A program made the translations under genes and the position numbers. From positions 1-6,794 of the forward strand of contig JAAXUM010000092.1 in the NCBI GenBank assembly GCA_013336025.1: 6,794 nt of DNA. The letters run 5' to 3'. The notes under the pieces are model-generated. The model was not told where the DNA came from. It worked only from the letters and a program-made list of their open reading frames with translations, and ran no database searches. The DNA is from Chlorobiaceae bacterium (lineage in GTDB: Bacteria; Bacteroidota; Chlorobiia; Chlorobiales; Chlorobiaceae). Shown piece by piece: positions 1 through 6,793 of the stretch (position 1 is the stretch's first letter; every line of letters starts with the position of its first letter).

Positions 1-237
1 GTTTCTGATGACCAGAGTGATCGGTGAACCGATGGTTTTTCCGAAGCGGATTCCGGAGAGCACTTCCGCCTGATCGGTCTCGATTTTCATGCGTCCTCCG
101 CGGCCATATCCCTGCTGGCGTCGGGCGAGCTGGGTATTGATCGCTTCAGGCGTAATGCCGACACCTGCCGGCACTCCCTCCACAATTGCTGAAAGTGCCG
201 GGCCGTGCGATTCCCCTGAGGTCAGATATCGTATCAT
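1..237 (-). CDS. aroC: Chorismate synthase, N-terminal 79 residues (gene continues past left edge)
   Basis: Chorismate synthase converts 5-enolpyruvylshikimate-3-phosphate to chorismate, the last common step to the aromatic amino acids, quinones and folate. It is a cytoplasmic enzyme that needs reduced FMN. Only the N-terminus is present: it begins at the ATG at 237 (reading [20 protein letters not shown]) and stays open to base 1. The first family signature [14 protein letters not shown] lies at residues 8-21, with the conserved His11. Further family hallmarks are the [15 protein letters not shown] stretch at residues 39-53 and the segment [12 protein letters not shown] at 61-72. The full enzyme is usually about 360-400 residues, so about four fifths is missing because the window ends, not because the gene is broken. 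There is no strong Shine-Dalgarno before the ATG. It lies 182 bases downstream of hemB on the same strand, with terminator-like structure between them, so it probably has its own promoter. The family call is very secure. Confidence 0.96.
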   Translation of the reverse strand, partial: MIRYLTSGESHGPALSAIVEGVPAGVGITPEAINTQLARRQQGYGRGGRMKIETDQAEVLSGIRFGKTIGSPITLVIRN

Positions 238-259
238 AGGTATAAAGAGTAAAATGCCC

Positions 260-280
260 GGCTGTATTTTCCATGCAGCC
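260..280 (-). promoter_or_regulatory. Stem-loop just upstream of the aroC start
   Basis: The arms 260-267 (ggctgtat) and 273-280 (atgcagcc) pair over eight positions, including one G-T wobble, around a five-base loop. On the aroC strand it ends about 22 bases before the ATG, so it would sit in the mRNA leader if transcription starts further upstream. Its position could affect translation initiation, but that is inferred from placement only. There is no T-run after it, so it does not look like a terminator. Confidence 0.3.
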
Positions 281-320
281 AGTCTTGTTGAGAGCACGTC
301 TATTTATTTGTTCTGCGATT

Positions 321-336
321 TCCCGACAAGTCGGGA
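321..336. repeat. Perfect 7-base inverted repeat with overlapping alternative hairpin
   Basis: The sequence tcccgac-aa-gtcggga is a perfect 7+7 inverted repeat with a two-base centre. A second inverted repeat, aagtc-gg-gactt (328-339), overlaps its right half, so two mutually exclusive hairpins are possible. It lies in the hemB-aroC gap, about 85 bases from the hemB stop. The short spacing is more typical of a dispersed palindromic element or a protein-binding site than of an intrinsic terminator, and no T-run follows on either strand. Confidence 0.4.
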
Positions 337-377
337 CTTCATCCACCTGTCAGCTCAAATCGCTCACGACAATAAAT

Positions 378-403
378 CAGAGATGCTTTTGAGTCATCTC
401 CTG
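378..403 (-). terminator. Terminator-like hairpin downstream of hemB
   Basis: Read on the hemB strand, CAG(G)AGATG pairs with CATCTCTG. This gives an eight-base-pair stem with one bulged G and a nine-base loop, starting about 16 bases after the hemB stop. The sequence that follows is ATTTATTGT, a poor T-tract, so termination is probably partial at best. The position fits the end of the hemB transcript; some read-through into aroC is likely. Confidence 0.4.
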
Positions 404-419
404 CTGTGTTTATCAGGGT

Positions 420-1499
<1,080 letters not shown>

Positions 1500-1630
1500 T
1501 CAGGTCTGAAGTAAATGTTGTCTGCGGCATTCAACTCCGCATAGTCGTAAAGCTCACCTGAGCGATGTGCTATCGACAAGAACTTTTCTGCAAATAGAAC
1601 CTTACAGATTCCAGTGATTGTTACGAAGGG

Positions 1631-1643
1631 GTTAACATTCATT
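1631..1643 (+). repeat. Direct repeat copy 1 in the operon upstream region
   Basis: GTTAACATTCATT matches the copy at 1700-1712 at 12 of 13 bases. The copies are 69 bases apart, start to start, in the region before the first operon gene. Tandem half-sites like this can bind an activator or repressor. The function is inferred from position only. Confidence 0.35.
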
Positions 1644-1699
1644 TTTAAAGCCTGTTACCCTGAAACAAACAAGGTTATATTGCAGAAAGAAACAGGATC

Positions 1700-1712
1700 G
1701 TTACCATTCATT
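1700..1712 (+). repeat. Direct repeat copy 2 in the operon upstream region
   Basis: GTTACCATTCATT is the second copy of the element at 1631-1643, with one mismatch. It lies 17 bases before the upstream-most ATG of the first operon gene and overlaps the -35-like part of a weak promoter candidate. A protein bound here could control transcription of the operon. Confidence 0.35.
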
Positions 1713-1730
1713 ACAATTATAGAATACAAT
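1701..1730 (+). promoter_or_regulatory. Weak promoter candidate for the three-gene operon
   Basis: TTACCA (1701-1706) and TACAAT (1725-1730) resemble -35 and -10 boxes with an 18-base spacer. If this promoter is used, transcription would begin after the ATG at 1729. The first gene would then have to start at the downstream ATG at 1789. The match is modest and other AT-rich hexamers lie nearby, so this is only a candidate. Confidence 0.2.
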
Positions 1731-2724
1731 GTTACACCAATCAGTAAAAAGAACCGCAGGACACGATTTTCATCCTGTATTTCAGCCAATGTCAACGCCT
1801 CGCCTCCGGTTTCAGAGAACCGTAAGAAGACAGGGCAGAGATTTTGGTATTCTTACCCTCAATCCCGGTAAAAAACCGTATACGATGGTGATGGAGGGTG
1901 ATGCTCTTCCTCTTCAATCGGGTATCGCGCTGCAGATTGTCAAAGTCTCTTCAGTTGAAGAGGCTTCCCGGTATCTTCGGCTTCTTGGGGATACCTGTGA
2001 ACTTTTCATCTCCCTTGATTACCGGAGAGCCAATCCTGGCGTTTATGCTGCAGCCAGGGCACTGTTCTGTCCTTCATACAGGGTTAAGGCCCCTTTTGAT
2101 ATTGAGACGGCAGCAGGTTTGATGAAAAAACTTCCGGTTGATCTTAAAAGTCTTTTGAAAAGTCATCTTGCAATAACCGGAGAGGATAATCTTCCATGCC
2201 CGATAGAAAAAAAATACGTCCATAAGAAAAACAGTGCCAATGTGTTGATTTCAGATTATTTTCAAGCTGGCTGCATGCTGTATTTCAATATGCTTGCAGA
2301 TACGGAAGAGATCTCATTCGATCACTCCTCTGATCATGTTCAGGGGTTGCTGATGCTTGAGGCTTTGAGACAGGCTGGTGTTGCAACCGCTCACATTCAG
2401 GGGCTCTCATTTGACGGGGGGCTTGCATTACTGAACTATAATACGAATTTTTTTCATTACATTGAAAACAATGTTCCTGTTGTACTGAGAGTATATTGCA
2501 GTTTTACTGCTGACGAAACAAGCGAGGATAAGGATGCTCCAATATACATTCAGGTTCTTCAATATGGTAAGGTTGTTGCCGATGCAACGCTGAAAGCTTT
2601 CGCATTTATGAGTTCAAAACGGTATGAGGAACAGAGGAAAAGGGTGGAAAAAATAGGTGCAAGAAGTAAAATGCAATTTGACGCAAAAGTTCACCAGATT
2701 CTTCAAACGGAAGCTTCGTTATGA
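1729..2724 (+). CDS. AfsA-like hotdog-domain protein (A-factor/butyrolactone synthase family)
   Basis: The protein has up to 331 residues. The C-terminal half (about 160-310) resembles the AfsA/ScbA hotdog domain: VHKKNSANVLISD at 164-176, then DHVQGLLMLEALRQAG at 202-217. The latter matches the family pattern DHxxGMxLLEAxRQA. A strand-rich end with ADATLKAFAF follows at 284-293. In actinobacteria, AfsA joins a beta-ketoacyl chain from acyl carrier protein to dihydroxyacetone phosphate, giving the precursor of gamma-butyrolactone signals. Classical AfsA has two hotdog repeats. Here I recognise one, and residues 60-155 form a domain I do not recognise. No signal peptide or membrane segment is visible, so it is probably cytoplasmic. 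The start is uncertain: ATG codons at 1729 and 1789 (then 311 residues) both lack a clear ribosome site, and 1729 is simply the longest. The stop overlaps the next start as ATGA (2721-2724), implying translational coupling. The fold call is fairly sure; substrate and product are unknown. Confidence 0.75.
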   Translation: MLHQSVKRTAGHDFHPVFQPMSTPRLRFQRTVRRQGRDFGILTLNPGKKPYTMVMEGDALPLQSGIALQIVKVSSVEEASRYLRLLGDTCELFISLDYRRANPGVYAAARALFCPSYRVKAPFDIETAAGLMKKLPVDLKSLLKSHLAITGEDNLPCPIEKKYVHKKNSANVLISDYFQAGCMLYFNMLADTEEISFDHSSDHVQGLLMLEALRQAGVATAHIQGLSFDGGLALLNYNTNFFHYIENNVPVVLRVYCSFTADETSEDKDAPIYIQVLQYGKVVADATLKAFAFMSSKRYEEQRKRVEKIGARSKMQFDAKVHQILQTEASL

Positions 2725-4040
2725 TGCGGGCAGCGGTTATCGGCGGCGGAATTTCAGGAATTGCTTCGGCATATTACCTCATGCAGCACAATATCAGTGT
2801 CGATCTTTACGAGTCGGCTGATCGCATTGGAGGCAGGATAGGCAGTGAACGGCTTGGTGACAGGTGGCTTGATTTCGGTGGAAAAAATATCGGTAAAAAT
2901 TACCGTTTGTTTCGGGATTTTGTCAGGGATTGCGGTGTTTCCGATTTTGAGTATTTTGGTTTTAATACCTCCCAGGTGATTGATGGCAGGGTTGTCAGCA
3001 TCAATAAAGAGGGGGCCAGACTTTTCAACGTGCTGCGTTTTTTAAGTTTATGCGGTTTTAACGGTATTCGAAAACTCTATCCGCCTGTCAGGGCAATTCT
3101 CAAAGACCGCCGTCAGGGTGTTCTTGCCAGCGAGTATTTCTCTCTGCTTGCCGAGCAGTATGACCATCTCTCCCTTGCGGAATACCTGAAGGGCCCCTGT
3201 TTACGTCACATCGTAAGGCCTGTTACCGTAAGGATGAACGGTGCAGAACCGGATGAGTGTTATCCGGGTAATTTCGGTTCAAATCTTGCACTTCTGCTTG
3301 ACAGTTATGAGCAGTTGCAGCAGGGTATGCATGGCATGCTTGAAGCTTTTCAGCTCCTTGCGGGATCCGGTTTGCTGAGAATTCTCTCCTCACATCGGGT
3401 TACATCTGTCAGCCATGATCATGAAAAAGGAGCGATCAGGATCGGTTATGACTATGAGGGCCGTTCTTTATCAGCGGTATATGACCGGGTTGTTTCAGCA
3501 CTCCCTGCGCACCGGTTGAGTGATCTTCTTGAGCCGTTTTATCCTGAAGTTTCACTCCTTTTGAGGCGTATACAGTATTTTCCGGTAGCAGTTGCCATTG
3601 TGAAATATCGTCGGAACGTGTTTCCAAAAGCTCAGCGGGCCATGGTTTTTGATGACACATTTCCTTTGAGCAATGCCGGGGCATATGGCATCAATGATCT
3701 TGATCTGGTTCGGTATACGTTCAGCGGCAGAGTTGCAAGATCCATTGTGTCCGATCAATCCCGGCCTGAAGAGGTGATTGCTCTCGGAGAGGAGATTGCC
3801 GGACGCTATTTTACAATAAAAGACAATGTGAGAGAGTCTTTTGTTTTTCGGTATCTTTCCGAGGGACTTTGTGCCTATTCGCCATGGCATCATCGGCTTC
3901 TTGGTGAGGTTGATCAAAAGCTGGTCTCTTTTTCCGGTTTTGCCGCAACAGGTGATTATCGGCGTGGCGCATCCATAGAGGCATGCTTCAGGGCAGCGGG
4001 GGAGAGTGTCAATAAATTAATTGTCGGGAGTGGGGATTGA
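2721..4040 (+). CDS. FAD-dependent oxidoreductase, amine oxidase / protoporphyrinogen oxidase-like
   Basis: The 439-residue protein opens with a dinucleotide-binding motif: VIGGGISGIASAYYL at 6-20, the ribose-binding acidic residue Glu31 in LYESADRIGGR, and GGR at 37-39. The C-terminus carries the family's second FAD contact, SGFAATGDYRRGASIEAC at 405-422. This is the layout of the flavin amine-oxidase superfamily, which includes protoporphyrinogen oxidases, phytoene desaturases and UDP-galactopyranose mutases. The central substrate region (about 80-290) matches nothing I can name, so the substrate is unknown. The start ATG at 2721 overlaps the previous stop, with a weak GGAAG about seven bases upstream; a second ATG follows immediately. 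The end overlaps the TTG start of the kinase gene by four bases. Because it sits between an AfsA-like enzyme and a receptor kinase, it may oxidise or desaturate a signal precursor. That is inference. A role in haem synthesis is possible but not favoured. Confidence 0.8.
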   Translation: MMRAAVIGGGISGIASAYYLMQHNISVDLYESADRIGGRIGSERLGDRWLDFGGKNIGKNYRLFRDFVRDCGVSDFEYFGFNTSQVIDGRVVSINKEGARLFNVLRFLSLCGFNGIRKLYPPVRAILKDRRQGVLASEYFSLLAEQYDHLSLAEYLKGPCLRHIVRPVTVRMNGAEPDECYPGNFGSNLALLLDSYEQLQQGMHGMLEAFQLLAGSGLLRILSSHRVTSVSHDHEKGAIRIGYDYEGRSLSAVYDRVVSALPAHRLSDLLEPFYPEVSLLLRRIQYFPVAVAIVKYRRNVFPKAQRAMVFDDTFPLSNAGAYGINDLDLVRYTFSGRVARSIVSDQSRPEEVIALGEEIAGRYFTIKDNVRESFVFRYLSEGLCAYSPWHHRLLGEVDQKLVSFSGFAATGDYRRGASIEACFRAAGESVNKLIVGSGD

Positions 4041-6118
4041 AGGTGTTATCCTATATTCGCCAGTGTGTAAGTGATGGTACCCAGGTATCTCGTTTCAATA
4101 CGCTTGCTGCCGGCATTCTTGGTGCTCCAGCCCATTTCTTTTTTTATTTTATTTTCAAATACGGCTTTCATCTCCCTTATGAAAATCTGTTTCTTCGTCT
4201 GATTGCAACTGTTCTGTGCGTTGCCGTGCTGCTTAAAAGCAGCCTTCCCGGTTTTATTCAGACCCGGTTCACTTTTTTCTGGCACTTTACCATAATCTTT
4301 GTTCTTCCCTTTGTTTTTACGGTCAACCTCATCATGAACAATTTTCATGAGCTTTGGCTGTACTGGGAAATTTTTATGCTGTTTGTGCTGATTGCCTTTG
4401 TTCCCAACTGGCTGATGTTTGCTTTTGATCTGTTTCTTGGTGTAACAGGGGCGGTTGTATTTTATTTTCTTTCAACTCCAAGGGTCGAGCTCAAACCTGA
4501 GTTTAATATTCCACTCTATCTTCTTGTACTGGTGTTTACCATAGTTGCGGGTTATGTTTTCAGCTACAGCAACAAACGGGGAATTATGGCCATGGAGAGA
4601 AACAATGCCCTCAAGTCTCTTGCTGCCGGAATTGCCCATGAGATGCGCAACCCTCTGGGTCAGATACGCTATAATCTCGAATCCATTCAGGATGAACTGC
4701 CGTTGTATCATGCCGACAGAAACTTTCCAACGATCAGCGGCGGGGGAATCGAAAGAATCTATGAAAAGGTTGCCCGTGGTCAGATAGCTGTTAACCGGGG
4801 TATCCAGGTTATTGAGATGATTCTTGAAGAGGTCAGGGGGGATGTTCCCGAGAAAAACGGATTCACCTATCTCTCCGCTTCAGCCATAACCCGAAAGGCT
4901 GTTGATGAATATGGTTACGAATCGAACGAAGAGCGTCAACGGGTTCATTTTTTTGAGGATGATGATTTTGTATTCAGGGGTGTCGAGACCATGTATGTGT
5001 TTGTACTTTTCAACCTGGTTATGAATGCCCTTTATTTTCTTCGCTCTTTTCCTGATGGTCGTATCGATATTCGTCTCAAGAGAGGCGAGAGTGTCAACAG
5101 TGTTACGGTAAGGGATACCGGTCCTGGCGTTGCAAAGGAAAATCTTGAAAAGCTGTTCGATCCTTTTTTTACTTCGGGCAGAAAAGGGGGGACTGGTCTT
5201 GGGCTCGCCTACTGCAAGCGGGTTATGAACTCTTTTGGGGGAGATATAGTCTGTCGTTCTGTTCAGTGTGAATTTACTGAATTCATCATGACATTTCCTT
5301 TGGTCAGCGAGAGTGATATTGCTGATTTTGAGACAGATCTTTATGCCCAATATCGTGAACTGTTTTCGGTTAAGCGGATACTTCATGTCGATGATGATCC
5401 TGAAAATCTTGTATTGATTGCCCGGTATCTGCTGCCTCTCAGTGTTGCGCTTGATCAGGTTCACGGAGGGACAGAGGCAATGGAGATGATTGAATCAAGG
5501 CCGTATGACCTTGTTCTTCTGAATCTCGATCTTTCTGTTATTGACGGCTATGAGCTTGCCTTCAGAATGCGGGAAAAAGGTGTCTTTCTGCCGGTTGTTG
5601 CCTATACCCGAAAGTCCTCGACCTTGTTGAAGGGACGTGCGGAAAAATCCGGTATTCAGGCGCTGCTTCCCATGCCCGTGGTTCTTTCGGAGCTTCTTGC
5701 TGCGCTTGCCGGAGCAATCAGGACAAAACCAGGCAGTCTTGAAAACTTTCTGGCCGGAAAAACGGCACTTGTCGCTGATGATTCAGCCATCAATCGCATG
5801 GCCGTCAAAAATATCCTGCAGAGGGGAGGTTTAACGGTTATGGAGGCAAAAAACGGACAGGAAGCGATTGATACCCTTGAAAACCATTCTTGCGATCTTT
5901 TGCTTATCGATATTCAGATGCCCGTTCTTGACGGGCTTGAAGCGACAAGGCGCATTCGTGCAGCAAAGCGCGATTATCGTGATATTCCGATTATTTGTCT
6001 GAGTGGCGATTGTGACAGGGAAACGATTCGTCGTGCGATGGCGAGCGGTATGAATGATTATCTTGTCAAACCTGTCGACAGCAAGGTGCTTTTACAGAAA
6101 ATTGTCGGGTTGCTTTAA
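4037..6118 (+). CDS. CqsS/LqsS-like hybrid sensor histidine kinase with degenerate and intact receiver domains
   Basis: This is a 693-residue inner-membrane sensor kinase. Six hydrophobic segments lie at about 22-41, 50-67, 80-100, 107-124, 125-145 and 157-177. The kinase core follows: the phosphoacceptor motif GIAHEMRNPLGQI with His201, N-box FNLVMNAL (Asn330), G1 DTGPG (360-364), F-box FDPFFTSG (374-381) and G2 GTGLGL (385-390). The first receiver (about 446-562) keeps the acidic cluster VDDD. It has Asn496 where the phosphorylated aspartate should be and Met546 in place of the lysine, so it should not accept phosphate in the usual way. The second receiver (about 576-693) is intact: Asp581/Asp582, Asp625, Ser656, Lys678. 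The layout and many stretches (PYENLFLR, AGIAHEMRNPL, GMNDYLVKP) match Vibrio CqsS as I remember it. CqsS has about 686 residues with His194 and Asp618, a constant offset of seven. CqsS senses CAI-1-type alpha-hydroxyketones. The TTG start follows GGGAG by six bases and overlaps the previous stop; a GTG at 4043 is an alternative start. The ligand here is unknown. Confidence 0.88.
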   Translation: MKVLSYIRQCVSDGTQVSRFNTLAAGILGAPAHFFFYFIFKYGFHLPYENLFLRLIATVLCVAVLLKSSLPGFIQTRFTFFWHFTIIFVLPFVFTVNLIMNNFHELWLYWEIFMLFVLIAFVPNWLMFAFDLFLGVTGAVVFYFLSTPRVELKPEFNIPLYLLVLVFTIVAGYVFSYSNKRGIMAMERNNALKSLAAGIAHEMRNPLGQIRYNLESIQDELPLYHADRNFPTISGGGIERIYEKVARGQIAVNRGIQVIEMILEEVRGDVPEKNGFTYLSASAITRKAVDEYGYESNEERQRVHFFEDDDFVFRGVETMYVFVLFNLVMNALYFLRSFPDGRIDIRLKRGESVNSVTVRDTGPGVAKENLEKLFDPFFTSGRKGGTGLGLAYCKRVMNSFGGDIVCRSVQCEFTEFIMTFPLVSESDIADFETDLYAQYRELFSVKRILHVDDDPENLVLIARYLLPLSVALDQVHGGTEAMEMIESRPYDLVLLNLDLSVIDGYELAFRMREKGVFLPVVAYTRKSSTLLKGRAEKSGIQALLPMPVVLSELLAALAGAIRTKPGSLENFLAGKTALVADDSAINRMAVKNILQRGGLTVMEAKNGQEAIDTLENHSCDLLLIDIQMPVLDGLEATRRIRAAKRDYRDIPIICLSGDCDRETIRRAMASGMNDYLVKPVDSKVLLQKIVGLL

Positions 6119-6124
6119 TTGACT

Positions 6125-6153
6125 GAAAAATCATGGAAAAACCATTGTTTTTC
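6125..6153 (+). terminator. Hairpin with following/embedded T-run after the kinase gene
   Basis: gaaaaatcatgg (6125-6136) pairs with ccattgtttttc (6142-6153) around an AAAAA loop. The stem is twelve positions long, with one C-T mismatch and one wobble, and starts seven bases after the kinase stop. The descending arm ends in five T's, so the short GGTT-rich core plus T-run could act as a weak intrinsic terminator in either direction. It may lower expression of the downstream gene instead of ending the transcript fully. Confidence 0.4.
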
Positions 6154-6184
6154 GTTGTATTTCAACTCTCTTTTTAATCCTGAC

Positions 6185-6191
6185 GAGGAGG
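6185..6191 (+). promoter_or_regulatory. Strong ribosome binding site deciding the start at 6197
   Basis: GAGGAGG lies five bases before the ATG at 6197 and is the clearest Shine-Dalgarno sequence in the window. It favours that ATG over the in-frame TTG at 6119, which directly follows the kinase stop and would place the intergenic hairpin inside coding sequence. Confidence 0.7.
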
Positions 6192-6196
6192 TTGGC

Positions 6197-6793
6197 ATGG
6201 GTCTTTTTGACCGGTTCTTTAAGAAGGAGTCGAATGTACCTCCCATCGTTTCCCGTGAACAGCGGAAACCCGACATGACCTCACTGTTTGAGGGGATTGC
6301 GATGTGGAGCGCAGGCAAACGATTCACTGAAGCTGATCCGAAATATTCGGAAATGATCAGAAGCCTGCCACCGGATCAGGCATCAAGTATGAGGCTCTCC
6401 CGGGTGCCTGGAACCATATCGATAACCGGTGAGCATCCCACGGTGTTTGGTTATCCAGGATCGCTTGAACTCAATATGCCGGCATTGACATCGTTGTCAG
6501 GTATGGCAAGAGTACTTCTTGATCTTGGTTATGCTGGCGTTGAGCAGGAAACCGGTGCGATAACGGAGAGTATCATGAACCGGAAATTCAGGTTTCGCAT
6601 CTCCTTTTTTGCTGAACAGCACTATCCTCTCGTGCGTCTCCAGATTGGTTTTTACAGCGGGTTGCAGGAACCGCTTTTTCTTGAGGTACTCTCTGATATT
6701 CTTGACAGGAATGTTCAGGATTTTTATTCCAGCCTTATTCAGAAAGGGAGTTACGAGATCTCGGCTCATGCAAGATGCTCTCGCCCGGCATGA
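6197..6793 (+). CDS. Unrecognised protein, 198 residues
   Basis: I do not recognise this family. The chosen ATG follows a strong GAGGAGG site. The N-terminus MGLFDRFFKKE is short, basic and amphipathic. A variable linker leads to a region starting near SLFEGIAMWSAGKRF that continues to the C-terminus. It has a run of apparent beta-strands (GTISITGEHPTVFGYPGSLE, then RFRISFFAE and LVRLQIGFYSG) and helices such as SLSGMARVLLDLGYAGVEQE. There is no signal peptide, membrane segment or obvious metal or nucleotide motif, so it is probably a cytoplasmic alpha/beta protein. It lies 78 bases after the kinase gene in the same direction, behind a hairpin. It may therefore belong to the same transcript at a different level. 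A link to signalling is possible from position but not shown by the sequence. The gene is complete, ending at the TGA at 6791-6793. Confidence 0.75.
   Translation: MGLFDRFFKKESNVPPIVSREQRKPDMTSLFEGIAMWSAGKRFTEADPKYSEMIRSLPPDQASSMRLSRVPGTISITGEHPTVFGYPGSLELNMPALTSLSGMARVLLDLGYAGVEQETGAITESIMNRKFRFRISFFAEQHYPLVRLQIGFYSGLQEPLFLEVLSDILDRNVQDFYSSLIQKGSYEISAHARCSRPA

Noticed and set aside
2721..4040. Assignment of the FAD protein as protoporphyrinogen oxidase (hemG/hemY) because hemB is nearby
   Set aside because: hemB is on the opposite strand in another transcription unit, and the protein is coupled to signalling-type genes. The FAD motifs are shared by many families and do not identify the substrate.
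4880..5464. 194-codon frame on the minus strand inside the kinase gene
   Set aside because: It is the antisense shadow of well-conserved kinase motifs (N, G1, F and G2 boxes). Its translation shows no domain.
4037..6118. Naming the kinase cqsS outright, with CAI-1 as ligand
   Set aside because: Similarity to CqsS is strong by eye, but no cqsA is in the window and pocket residues differ, so the ligand and the symbol cannot be assigned.
6119..6196. TTG at 6119 as start of the last gene (224 residues)
   Set aside because: The extra 26 residues cover the hairpin and have no ribosome site of their own, while GAGGAGG sits five bases before the ATG at 6197.
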